This document shows, one piece after another, positions 1 to 6,185 of a DNA stretch of 7,602 nucleotides. Within the stretch, counting starts at the first letter, position 1; the number at the start of each line of letters is the position of its first letter. Below the pieces are notes generated by a model. The model worked only from the letters and a program-made list of their open reading frames with translations, did not search any database and was not told the origin of the DNA. The position numbers were made by a program, and so were the translations under genes. This stretch comes from an uncultured bacterium (GTDB lineage: Bacteria > Hydrothermota > Tepidihabitantia > Tepidihabitantales > Tepidihabitantaceae), in NCBI GenBank assembly GCA_937139435.1, contig CAKZPX010000284.1:1-7602 (forward strand), given 5' to 3'.

Positions 1-76
1 ATTTTAGTATAATGGGGTGGAAATTCAAGCATATTCCGGAGGTGAAATATTAAGCCGAGAATAGGCAGAGTAGTGC
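1..76. other. Upstream edge segment, no confident gene
   Basis: No gene is certain here. One + strand frame (positions 3-53, stop TAA at 51-53) is open from the window edge and could be the last 16 codons of an upstream gene, ending in HIPEVKY, but it is too short to tell from chance. The segment also holds a TATAAT at 8-13, whose -35 box would lie outside the window, and a perfect Shine-Dalgarno-like GGAGGTGA at 38-45 with no ATG, GTG or TTG at a usual distance. Confidence 0.3.
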
Positions 77-105
77 TTGACAGAAGCGGTTTATAAATTT
101 ATCTT
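77..105 (+). promoter_or_regulatory. Sigma-70-type promoter of the acyP-ribD-ribE operon
   Basis: A perfect -35 box TTGACA (77-82) is followed after 17 bases by TATCTT (100-105), a 4/6 match to the -10 consensus. The expected transcription start is about 111-113, which falls on the acyP ATG at 111, so the mRNA would have essentially no 5' leader. An alternative -10 (TATAAA, 92-97) has no well-spaced -35 box and would still leave a leader of only about 7 bases. The absence of a Shine-Dalgarno site before acyP agrees with this. Confidence 0.6.
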
Positions 106-110
106 GAATT

Positions 111-395
111 ATGAATAATAAGGCGACTATTTTTGCTTTTGTTTCTGGAAGGGTTCAGGGGGTGTTTTTTCGGATGTTTACCCTGCGTGAAGCACAGGCT
201 CTGGGGTTGAAAGGCAGGGTGCGCAACCTGCCGGATGGTCGGGTGGAGGTTCATGCTGAGGGAGAGAGGGATAAACTGGAGAAACTGGTGGAGAAGTTGC
301 GCCAGGGTCCACCTGGTGCTGTGGTGGAGAATGTTCAGGTTGATTGGGATGAGTATCAGCATGAATATGACGATTTTCAGATAGATTATCGTTAA
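111..395 (+). CDS. acyP: Acylphosphatase
   Basis: Small cytosolic enzyme that hydrolyses acyl phosphates such as acetyl or carbamoyl phosphate to the carboxylate and phosphate. The 94-residue length is normal for the family. The phosphate-binding loop GRVQGVFFR (residues 13-21) carries the catalytic Arg21, and Asn39 in RNLPDG is the second catalytic residue. The usual VGFR is VFFR here, a mild change. The end of the protein (FQIDY) resembles the family's terminal strand. The ATG at 111 has no ribosome-binding site but sits at the predicted transcription start, suggesting leaderless translation. It is the first gene of a likely operon: six bases separate its stop from ribD. The physiological role of acylphosphatases is poorly known, and the link to riboflavin genes may be only positional. 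The assignment is firm. Confidence 0.95.
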   Translation: MNNKATIFAFVSGRVQGVFFRMFTLREAQALGLKGRVRNLPDGRVEVHAEGERDKLEKLVEKLRQGPPGAVVENVQVDWDEYQHEYDDFQIDYR

Positions 396-401
396 GGTGT
401 T

Positions 402-1517
402 ATGAAGACAGTTAAAGGGCACCGATCGCAGGAGCGGGATGTCCGTTTTATGCGCCGGGCGCTGGAACTGGCAGAAAAAGGGTGCGGAATGGTCTCGCCC
501 AATCCGATGGTAGGTGCGGTGGTTGTAAAAGGAGGAAGGGTTGTTGGTGAGGGGTATCATCAGCGCTGTGGTGGCGCCCATGCTGAGGTGGAGGCGTTAA
601 AGTCTGCTGGTGCTGAGGCAAGGGGAGCAACACTTTATGTGACAATGGAACCCTGTTGTTTTCAGGGGAGGACACCAGCGTGCACCGAGGCACTGCTCCG
701 TGCCGGGGTGCGCCGGGTTGTGGTAGCGATGATTGACCCCAATCCCCGGGTAAGAGGACACGGAGTTAAATGTCTCCGGCAGCAGGGGGTGACGGTGGAT
801 GTTGGACTGCTGGCGGACGAGGCAAGGCGTTTAAACGATGCGTATGTGACTTTTATGGAGGAGCACCGACCGTTTGTGATGCTGAAACTGGCAACAACCC
901 TTGATGGGATGATTGCAACCGGTAGCGGAGAGTCTCAGTGGATTACCGGTGAGAAGGCAAGGGGTGAGGGGCAGAGGTTAAGGTTGCGGGTAGATGCGAT
1001 TCTTGTTGGTGTTAACACGATAATTAAAGATAATCCCTTACTTACCTGCCGGATAAATAAAAGAAAGAGGTTGTTGCGGGTGGTTATGGATTCTGATTTG
1101 CGACTGCCGGTTAATAGCCGGATTTTTACCGCCCCAGACCCGGTTTTAATTTTTACTGCCAGTGCCAGCGAGACCAGGCGTCGCAGGCTGGAGCGGGCTG
1201 GTGCTGAGGTGGTGCGGGTACGTCAGGAGCGGAAAGGACGGCTTCTCTGGCAGGATGTCCTTGCCGAACTGTATCGCCGGGAGGTTTTGAGTGTGCTTAT
1301 TGAAGGAGGGGCAACGGTTGTTTCTTCGGCACTGGAGTCCGGAATTGTGGATAAGGCTTACTTCTTTCTTGCCCCCAAGGTGCTGGGTCCGGGGAAAAGT
1401 TTTAGTGCCGGCATGCGACCCCGTTCACTTAATGGGGCGCTGGTGCTGAAGGACGTCCGGTATACCATTTTCGGAGACGATATTCTTACCGAGGGTTATG
1501 TTTACAGGTTTAGTTGA
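402..1517 (+). CDS. ribD: Bifunctional riboflavin biosynthesis protein RibD (deaminase and reductase)
   Basis: Carries out two successive steps of riboflavin synthesis in the cytosol: zinc-dependent deamination of the 2,5-diamino-pyrimidinone ribitol/ribosyl phosphate precursor, then NADPH-dependent reduction of its ribosyl side chain. The 371 residues match the full two-domain length. The N-terminal deaminase (about 15-150) has SPNPMVGAVVV at 32-42, HAEVEAL at 60-66 (zinc ligand His60, catalytic Glu62) and PCCFQGRTPAC at 84-94 (zinc ligands Cys85 and Cys94). The reductase (about 158-371) shows LKLATTLDGMIAT from 161, SQWITG at 178-183, VGVNTIIKDNPLLT from 202 and the IEGGATV loop at 300-306. 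The usual PCSHYGRTPPC motif is altered: Ser-His is replaced by Cys-Phe. The start at 402 has only a close-spaced AAGGTG (394-399) as ribosome-binding site. The last 20 bases overlap ribE, suggesting translational coupling. Confidence 0.96.
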   Translation: MKTVKGHRSQERDVRFMRRALELAEKGCGMVSPNPMVGAVVVKGGRVVGEGYHQRCGGAHAEVEALKSAGAEARGATLYVTMEPCCFQGRTPACTEALLRAGVRRVVVAMIDPNPRVRGHGVKCLRQQGVTVDVGLLADEARRLNDAYVTFMEEHRPFVMLKLATTLDGMIATGSGESQWITGEKARGEGQRLRLRVDAILVGVNTIIKDNPLLTCRINKRKRLLRVVMDSDLRLPVNSRIFTAPDPVLIFTASASETRRRRLERAGAEVVRVRQERKGRLLWQDVLAELYRREVLSVLIEGGATVVSSALESGIVDKAYFFLAPKVLGPGKSFSAGMRPRSLNGALVLKDVRYTIFGDDILTEGYVYRFS

Positions 1518-2109
1518 GGCGGTCGGGCAGGTCAGCCGGATTGAGCGGAAGGGGAGAAACAGGTTATTATTGATAAAAGCACCTTTTGTTCAGGAACTGG
1601 AGTCCGGAGATAGCGTCGCGGTTAACGGTTGTTGTCTGACAGTGGTGGGGGTGGAGAAAGCGGCGTTTATGGTGGAGGCGGTCGCCGAGACACTGAGGGC
1701 AACAACCCTTGATGATTTGCGAGTTGGGACGATGGTGAATCTGGAGCGGGCACTGCGATTGGGTGAACGGCTGGGAGGTCATTTTGTCCTCGGGCATGTG
1801 GACGAGGTGGGCAGGATAAAACAGATTGAAAGGCGGTCAGAAGGGAGCAGGATGGTTATAAAAAATGCGGCTGAGAGTTTTCAGTTTCTCGTAGCAAAGG
1901 GTTCGGTGGCGGTGGATGGTGTCAGTCTGACCGTTGCTGGGGTAAAGCGGGGAGAGTTCTGGGTGAATTTGATTCCGTTCACATTAGAGAAAACCACTCT
2001 CGGTCAGCGACGGGCAGGAGAAAGGGTGAATCTGGAGTATGACCTCCTTGTCAAGGCTGCCCGGCGGGGTGAGGGTTCGTATCCGGCGGTGCCGTTCGGC
2101 ACTGAGTAA
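1498..2109 (+). CDS. ribE: Riboflavin synthase alpha subunit
   Basis: Catalyses the last step of riboflavin synthesis, dismutation of two 6,7-dimethyl-8-ribityllumazine molecules into riboflavin and the pyrimidine co-product; the family usually acts as a trimer. The 203 residues hold the two expected tandem lumazine-binding barrels. The first begins MFTGLVEAVG and carries VAVNGCCLTVV (40-50) and the hallmark GGHFVLGHVDEVG (93-105). The second repeats the pattern with VAVDGVSLTVAGV (137-149) and ends near NLEYDLLVK (178-186). The N-terminal MFTGL is the family signature, which fixes the start at 1498. GAGGG lies just upstream inside ribD, with tight spacing. The gene overlaps ribD by 20 bases, and its 3' end overlaps the next gene by up to 71 bases. 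The last about 17 residues are a variable tail. Confidence 0.96.
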   Translation: MFTGLVEAVGQVSRIERKGRNRLLLIKAPFVQELESGDSVAVNGCCLTVVGVEKAAFMVEAVAETLRATTLDDLRVGTMVNLERALRLGERLGGHFVLGHVDEVGRIKQIERRSEGSRMVIKNAAESFQFLVAKGSVAVDGVSLTVAGVKRGEFWVNLIPFTLEKTTLGQRRAGERVNLEYDLLVKAARRGEGSYPAVPFGTE

Positions 2110-2872
2110 AACCGGGATTCCGGGCGCGGATTTCTGTGTTAATCCCTATTTAGGCTGTTCCCATCGCTGTGTCTACTGTTATGCTACGTTTATGCTTCGT
2201 TATACCCGGATTGAAGAACCCTGGGGCAGTTTTGTTGAGGCGAAGATTAACCTGCCCGAGTTGTTACGACAGGAACGACGTCAGGGTCGGGTTATCCTGG
2301 GCACGGTGTGTGATCCCTATCAACCGGTAGAGGCACGTTTTCAGTTGAGCCGGCAGGTGCTTGAGATTCTTGGTGGTTTTGGTTTTAGCGTTGAGATTCT
2401 GACCAAGTCGGACCTGGTTTTGCGCGATATTGACCTGATGCAGCGGCATCCAAGCATCAGTGTTGAATTAACCTTGACCACACTGGATGAAAGGGTGAGG
2501 GCGTTTTTTGAGCCCGGGGCGCCGCCAGCGGTGCGCCGGCTGAAGGCAGCAGAGGAACTGGTGCGGGCTGGTATTCCGACGACAGTATTCTTTGGTCCGG
2601 TTTTACCCTATTTTTCTGATTCAGAAGCAAAGATGACCGAGCTGCTTCAGGCGATTGCCCGTACCGGTGTGCGCCGGGTGTTGATTGATCGGTTCAACTA
2701 TTTAAGGCATAAGTTGCCGGGGTTCCGTTCCCGGTTGCAGAAAGAGTTTCCGCTGGCGTTGCAGTCATTTGTGTTGCTGACCGAGAGACCGGATGAGTAT
2801 ACCAGCGCGCTGCGGGAACGGGCGCTGCGGGTGTTGAAGAAGGTCGGGCTTGAGGGCGGTGTGGTTTTTTAG
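2039..2872 (+). CDS. Radical SAM protein, spore-photoproduct-lyase-like (SplB/COG1533 type)
   Basis: A 277-residue protein that should bind a [4Fe-4S] cluster and S-adenosylmethionine through Cys40, Cys44 and Cys47 in the CSHRCVYCY motif (40-48). The surrounding pattern is that of the SplB-like family: CRSALSKTGIPG (18-29), VNPYLGC (34-40), then VCDPYQPVEA (90-99), ILTKSDLVLRDIDL (120-133), ELTLTTLD (143-150), AGIPTTVFFGPVLPYFSD (177-194). Members are often annotated as DNA repair photolyases, but outside spore formers the reaction is generally unknown, so I do not assign a substrate. The ATG at 2039 has GGTGA nine bases upstream (2025-2029). A GTG at 2069 is an alternative start that would trim ten poorly conserved residues. 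Either way the conserved core begins inside ribE, showing real coding overlap. It is the last gene of the riboflavin cluster. Confidence 0.88.
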   Translation: MTSLSRLPGGVRVRIRRCRSALSKTGIPGADFCVNPYLGCSHRCVYCYATFMLRYTRIEEPWGSFVEAKINLPELLRQERRQGRVILGTVCDPYQPVEARFQLSRQVLEILGGFGFSVEILTKSDLVLRDIDLMQRHPSISVELTLTTLDERVRAFFEPGAPPAVRRLKAAEELVRAGIPTTVFFGPVLPYFSDSEAKMTELLQAIARTGVRRVLIDRFNYLRHKLPGFRSRLQKEFPLALQSFVLLTERPDEYTSALRERALRVLKKVGLEGGVVF

Positions 2873-2880
2873 GATTTTTT

Positions 2881-2908
2881 TTGACCGCCGGCTGGTTTGA
2901 AATAGAAT
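2881..2908 (+). promoter_or_regulatory. Sigma-70-type promoter of serS, placing the start on its ATG
   Basis: TTGACC (2881-2886, 5/6 match) is followed after 16 bases by TAGAAT (2903-2908, 5/6 match). The predicted transcription start, seven bases past the -10 box, is position 2915, exactly the A of the serS ATG. There is no Shine-Dalgarno site upstream of serS. The promoter starts only nine bases after the stop codon of the radical SAM gene. Confidence 0.65.
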
Positions 2909-2914
2909 TAGGCG

Positions 2915-4165
2915 ATGGATTTAAAGTTCTGTCGTGAGCATCCGGACGAGGCACGCCGGATCTTGGAATTAAGGCGCAGTCCGATGCTGATCGACCGGAT
3001 TTTAGAACTGGACGCAAGGCGCAGAGAGCTGGTGCGGGTTCGTGACCGGGCACGGCACGAGCAGCGGGCAATTTCCGAGGCGATCGCCCGGGCAAAGCGG
3101 GAGGGGCAGGATGATACTGCGCTCCGGGAAAGGGCAAAACAGGTTGCAGAACAGGTGCGGCGTCTTGAGGCAGAACTGAAGGGGGTGGAGGATGAGGAGG
3201 AAAAACAGGCACAGTTCTTGCCCAATCGGGTTCATCCTTCGGTGACCGCAACCGAGACGGTTGTTTCTACCTGGGGTGATATTCCGACATTTTCTTTTAC
3301 TCCGCTGGCACACTGGGATCTGGGTGAGGCGCTCGGGATAGTTGATTTTGAGACCGCAGCGCGGCTGGCTGGTTCCCGGTTTGTCGTTTTTCGGGGGCAG
3401 GGGGCGTTACTGGAACGGGCACTGATTAACTTTTTCCTTGACACTGCGGTACAACGCTACGGCTATACCGAGATTATGCCGCCGATTCTGGCAAATCCGC
3501 CGACACTGGAGTGTGCTGGACAGTTGCCCCATCTCGCCGATGATATGTATGCGGTAAAGGATGATGACCTGTTTCTCATTCCTACCGCCGAACCGCAACT
3601 TGTTGCCTATTTTCGGGAAAAGACCATTAATGCCGATGACCTGCCATTAAAAATGGTTGCCTTTACACCCTGTTTTCGCCGCGAGGCTGGTTCTTATGGA
3701 CGGGATGTCAGGGGGATGATCCGGGTTCACCAGTTTGATAAGGTGGAGATGGTGCGTTTGACCACGCCGGAGCGTTCCTATGATGACCTGGAAGAGATGC
3801 GCAGTGAGGCGGAAAGTTTATTACAGGCGCTGGGTTTGCCCTATCGGGTGAAGAGGCTGGCAGCGTGGGACATTGCCTTTCAGTCGGCCAAGACCTATGA
3901 CCTGGAGGTCTGGGCAGCGGGTGTTGGACGCTGGCTGGAAGTCTCCTCAATTTCCAATTGCGAGGATTTTCAGACCCGGCGGGGAAAGATTCGTGCCCGT
4001 GGTTCGGACGGAAAGAGCTTCTACCCTCATGCCCTTAACGGTTCAGCACTGGCTTTGCCCAGGACATTTATCGCAATTATAGAGAATTATCAGCAGGAGG
4101 ATGGTTCGGTAATTGTTCCCGAGGTGTTAAGGAAGTATATGTATGGCAGGGAGCGGATTGACTAA
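2915..4165 (+). CDS. serS: Seryl-tRNA synthetase
   Basis: Cytosolic class II aminoacyl-tRNA synthetase that activates serine with ATP and charges tRNA-Ser (and tRNA-Sec where present). The 416 residues are close to the usual length of about 425. The N-terminal 105 residues form the charged, Arg/Glu-rich antiparallel coiled coil that grips the tRNA long arm. The catalytic domain follows: motif 1 around GYTEIMPP (183-190), GQLPHLADDMY (202-212), IPTAEPQ (222-228), motif 2 at CFRREAGSYGRDVRGMIRVH (253-272) followed by QFDKVEM, and motif 3 from HALNGSALALPRTFIAIIEN (372-391) followed by YQQEDGSVIVPEVL. Small departures include CAGQLP for the commoner GTGQLP. The ATG at 2915 matches the family N-terminus (MDLKFCREHPDE). 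It converges on cdd, with 91 bases between the two stop codons. Confidence 0.97.
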   Translation: MDLKFCREHPDEARRILELRRSPMLIDRILELDARRRELVRVRDRARHEQRAISEAIARAKREGQDDTALRERAKQVAEQVRRLEAELKGVEDEEEKQAQFLPNRVHPSVTATETVVSTWGDIPTFSFTPLAHWDLGEALGIVDFETAARLAGSRFVVFRGQGALLERALINFFLDTAVQRYGYTEIMPPILANPPTLECAGQLPHLADDMYAVKDDDLFLIPTAEPQLVAYFREKTINADDLPLKMVAFTPCFRREAGSYGRDVRGMIRVHQFDKVEMVRLTTPERSYDDLEEMRSEAESLLQALGLPYRVKRLAAWDIAFQSAKTYDLEVWAAGVGRWLEVSSISNCEDFQTRRGKIRARGSDGKSFYPHALNGSALALPRTFIAIIENYQQEDGSVIVPEVLRKYMYGRERID

Positions 4166-4256
4166 GCGCCCTGAGCGATACGAGAACATCCCCTTTTTAT
4201 TTGATTTCCGTTGCTGATAACGGTCTTACTGCGAGGAACAGTATAGAAAGAAATGT

Positions 4257-4655
4257 CTAATCCGGTTCGCCGAATTTAAATCCCAGCGGTAACAATTTCC
4301 GCAGCGAGGTGGTTTCCGTCTGTTCCGGTGTAGCGAGGATGATTAACGGGTCAGCGCCGAACTCGTTCAGTACCTGGAGACAGGCGCCGCAGGGCGGAGT
4401 TGGCTTTTTGGTAGCGGTGAAAATTGCCAGCGCTTTAATCTTCCGGGCGCCAGCAGTGACCGCCCTGAATATCGCCACCCTTTCCGCACACACGGTCAAT
4501 CCATAAGATGAGTTTTCCACATTGGCGCCGGTATAGATTTTGTTATTTATTGCAAGCACCGCAGCACCGACCGGGAACCGGGAATAGGGTGCATACGCCC
4601 TTTTTGCCGCTGCCTGTGCCGCTTTTACCAGCCGGAGAACCGCCTTCTTTTCCAT
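4257..4655 (-). CDS. cdd: Cytidine deaminase
   Basis: Zinc enzyme of pyrimidine salvage that deaminates cytidine and deoxycytidine to uridine and deoxyuridine. The 132 residues match the small homotetrameric type. Substrate-binding NVENSSYG is at 45-52. The catalytic CAE motif at 56-58 gives zinc ligand Cys56 and proton-shuttle Glu58, and PCGACLQVL at 88-96 gives zinc ligands Cys89 and Cys92 (CRQVL is commoner). The N-terminal AYAPYSRFPVGAAVL (20-34) is also typical. Its ATG shares one base with the TAA of deoB (TAATG), and a good AGGAG ribosome-binding site sits seven bases upstream within the last codons of deoB. It is therefore very likely translated from the deoB transcript. Downstream it faces serS; no strong terminator is visible in the 91 bases between them. 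Confidence 0.96.
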   Translation of the reverse strand: MEKKAVLRLVKAAQAAAKRAYAPYSRFPVGAAVLAINNKIYTGANVENSSYGLTVCAERVAIFRAVTAGARKIKALAIFTATKKPTPPCGACLQVLNEFGADPLIILATPEQTETTSLRKLLPLGFKFGEPD

Positions 4656-5848
4656 TACGCCTCTCCTTTTTTCAGAATGCTTTTTAGAAAACTTTTACCC
4701 GATGGGGTGGCAGGGACTTTCAGGTATTCGGCAACGGTCTGTCCCAGGTCAGCAAATGTGTCACGGGTGCCCAGATTTATGCCCGGTTTAATTGGATTTC
4801 CGTAAACAAGCAGAGGGACATATTCCCGGGAGTGGTCGGTGGATGGGGTGACGGGGTCACAGCCGTGGTCAGCGGTGACAAAAAGGATATCTTCGGGACA
4901 GAGGTTATGGATAATTTCGGGCAGGCGGGAGTCAAAGTAATTGAGTCCCCGAGCAAACCCGACCGGGTCATTCCGGTGCCCCCAGTCCATATCAAATTGA
5001 ACAAGGTTGGCAAATATCAGACCGGCGGTTGTTTCATTAAGCGCTTTCTTGATAAAGTCAATACACTCCTCGTTATTGACCGAATGGAGGTTGCGGGTTA
5101 ACCCCTGATTTGCGAACAGGTCATCAATTTTTCCAATCCCGACTACCTCTAAACCGGCACCGGCGATACTGTCAAGAATGGTTGGTTGGGGTGGCGGACA
5201 GGAGAAGTCCCGGCGTTGCGCGGTGCGGTAAAAAGCACCGGGCACGCCGGCGAAAGGACGGGCGATCACCCGGGCAACCCGGTAAGGACCGGTAAGCAGT
5301 TCGCGGGCAATTTGACAGTAGCGGTAGAGTTTGTTCAGGGGAACGACATCAACGTGGCAGGCGATCTGGCAGACGCTGTCGGCTGAGGTGTAGACAATCG
5401 GGTTACCGGTGCGCAGGTGTTCTTCACCGAGGCGATTGATGATTTCTGTGCCCGAGGCCGGGATGTTGCCGATGACCTTTCTGCCGATTCTTTTTTCCAG
5501 TTCGCTGATGATCTCTGGTGGAAAGCCGTCAGGAAAGAGGGGAAACGGTTGCGAGGTGATGATGCCGGCAATTTCCCAGTGACCGATGGTGGAATCTTTG
5601 CCAGCGGACATCTCTGCCATTTTACCATAACAGGCTGCTGGTTCTGGCTGCGGGGGCACACCAGGGAGGGGAATGATGTTGCCCAGTCCGAGTTGTGCCA
5701 GGTTGGGCAGGTTGAGTCCACCGAGATGGCATGCCAGATTACCGAGGGTGTTTGAGCCACAATCGTTAAACCGGGAGGCATCAGGCAGTTCACCACAGCC
5801 CACCCCGTCCAGCACGATAATTAAAGCACGGTGCTGATGTTTCACCAT
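4655..5848 (-). CDS. deoB: Phosphopentomutase
   Basis: Interconverts ribose (or deoxyribose) 1-phosphate and 5-phosphate, feeding the sugar of broken-down nucleosides into central metabolism. Cytosolic, alkaline phosphatase superfamily, two metal ions. The 397 residues are full length. Metal ligands are visible at Asp14 (VLDGVGCGELPD), Asp286 and His291 (FDMDWGHR), Asp327 and His328 (TADHG) and His339 (STDHSRE). TRDTFADLGQTVAEYL (361-376) near the C-terminus is also typical. The nucleophile loop reads GKDSTIGHWEIAG (83-95), whereas the common form is GKDTxTGHWE. Alignment places Ser86 at the phosphorylated Thr position and Ile88 at the second Thr. The start at 5848 lacks a ribosome-binding site; a GTG immediately follows as the second codon. 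Three TCCTGA repeats abut the start. The gene overlaps cdd by one base and lies 115 bases downstream of tRNA-Leu. Confidence 0.95.
   Translation of the reverse strand: MVKHQHRALIIVLDGVGCGELPDASRFNDCGSNTLGNLACHLGGLNLPNLAQLGLGNIIPLPGVPPQPEPAACYGKMAEMSAGKDSTIGHWEIAGIITSQPFPLFPDGFPPEIISELEKRIGRKVIGNIPASGTEIINRLGEEHLRTGNPIVYTSADSVCQIACHVDVVPLNKLYRYCQIARELLTGPYRVARVIARPFAGVPGAFYRTAQRRDFSCPPPQPTILDSIAGAGLEVVGIGKIDDLFANQGLTRNLHSVNNEECIDFIKKALNETTAGLIFANLVQFDMDWGHRNDPVGFARGLNYFDSRLPEIIHNLCPEDILFVTADHGCDPVTPSTDHSREYVPLLVYGNPIKPGINLGTRDTFADLGQTVAEYLKVPATPSGKSFLKSILKKGEA
4663..4667 (-). promoter_or_regulatory. Shine-Dalgarno site of cdd
   Basis: AGGAG on the - strand, seven bases before the cdd ATG and inside the last codons of deoB. 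It is the clearest ribosome-binding site in the window and contrasts with the missing sites before acyP, serS and deoB. Confidence 0.75.
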
Positions 5849-5866
5849 CAGGATCAGGATTCAGGA
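5848..5866 (-). repeat. Three short TCCTGA repeats at the deoB start
   Basis: On the - strand, TCCTGA occurs three times (5861-5866, 5854-5859, 5848-5853), with one extra A after the first copy. The last copy runs into the ATG. The repeat occupies the place where a ribosome-binding site would be expected and resembles the complement of one. It may be chance or regulatory; its function cannot be judged from one sequence. Confidence 0.45.
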
Positions 5867-5963
5867 GCAGGTGCTGAGTTATTAACTTGAATTCGGTCGT
5901 AATGTGTTAAGAGGATGGAGAATGTCTTGTTCATAAAAGCGTAACTGAACCGGAGGGCATCAA

Positions 5964-6045
5964 TGCCGGGGACAGGATTTGAACCTGCATGCCGTGAGGC
6001 ACATGGCCCTCAACCATGCGTGTCTGCCAATTCCACCACCCCGGC
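5964..6045 (-). tRNA. tRNA-Leu, anticodon GAG
   Basis: An 82-base class II tRNA. The acceptor arm GCCGGGG pairs fully with CCCCGGC, followed by discriminator A. The D region is GTGGAATTGGCAGACAC, typical of tRNA-Leu. The anticodon arm CATGG/CCATG encloses the loop TTGAGGG, giving anticodon GAG (complement at 6009-6011), which reads CUC and CUU. A long variable arm (TGCC/GGCA with loop TCAC) marks it as Leu and not a class I tRNA. The T arm is GCAGG-TTCAAAT-CCTGT with one G-U pair. CCA is not encoded, so it must be added after transcription. It has a consensus promoter just upstream. No terminator is evident before deoB, 115 bases downstream. Confidence 0.97.
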
Positions 6046-6057
6046 GGTATCTTTTTT

Positions 6058-6085
6058 ATTATAGAGGTGATTAAGTTGTTGTCAA
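6058..6085 (-). promoter_or_regulatory. Consensus promoter of tRNA-Leu
   Basis: On the - strand a perfect TTGACA (6080-6085) and a perfect TATAAT (6058-6063) are separated by 16 bases. The predicted start is position 6051, a G following six A residues, giving a six-base leader before the mature tRNA 5' end at 6045. This is the strongest promoter in the window and indicates standard sigma-70 recognition in this organism. Confidence 0.85.
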
Positions 6086-6155
6086 TTTTTATCCATAAGA
6101 AAATAAAGGCGGGTTGCTGGTAAAGCGGTATTTTGACCGTGACAATTTGCCGGGG

Positions 6156-6185
6156 TTAACACCCGGGTTAGAAAGAGGTTATAAT
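6156..6185 (+). promoter_or_regulatory. Possible + strand promoter in the non-coding region
   Basis: TTAACA (6156-6161, 5/6) and TATAAT (6180-6185, 6/6) are 18 bases apart, predicting a start near 6192. No protein gene follows on the + strand; the ATG at 6196 is closed after four codons. If real, it would drive a non-coding RNA. The -35 box lies in the loop of a small hairpin. Confidence 0.35.

Noticed and set aside
2855..2889. GGCGGT (2855-2860) and ACCGCC (2884-2889) as a terminator after the radical SAM gene, with T-runs nearby
   Set aside because: The 23-base loop is too long and the T-runs lie inside the loop, not after the stem. The second arm overlaps the serS -35 box.
2694..3251. Long - strand open frame of 185 codons opposite serS
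   Set aside because: Pro/Ala/Ser-rich antisense translation of a GC-rich gene; it crosses the serS promoter and has no recognisable domain.
4208..4223. CCGTT-GCTGAT-AACGG hairpin between serS and cdd as a bidirectional terminator
   Set aside because: Only five base pairs and no U-tract directly following on either strand.
4832..5755. Several + strand open frames within deoB
   Set aside because: They are antisense to a full-length gene with all catalytic motifs and show no recognisable domain of their own.
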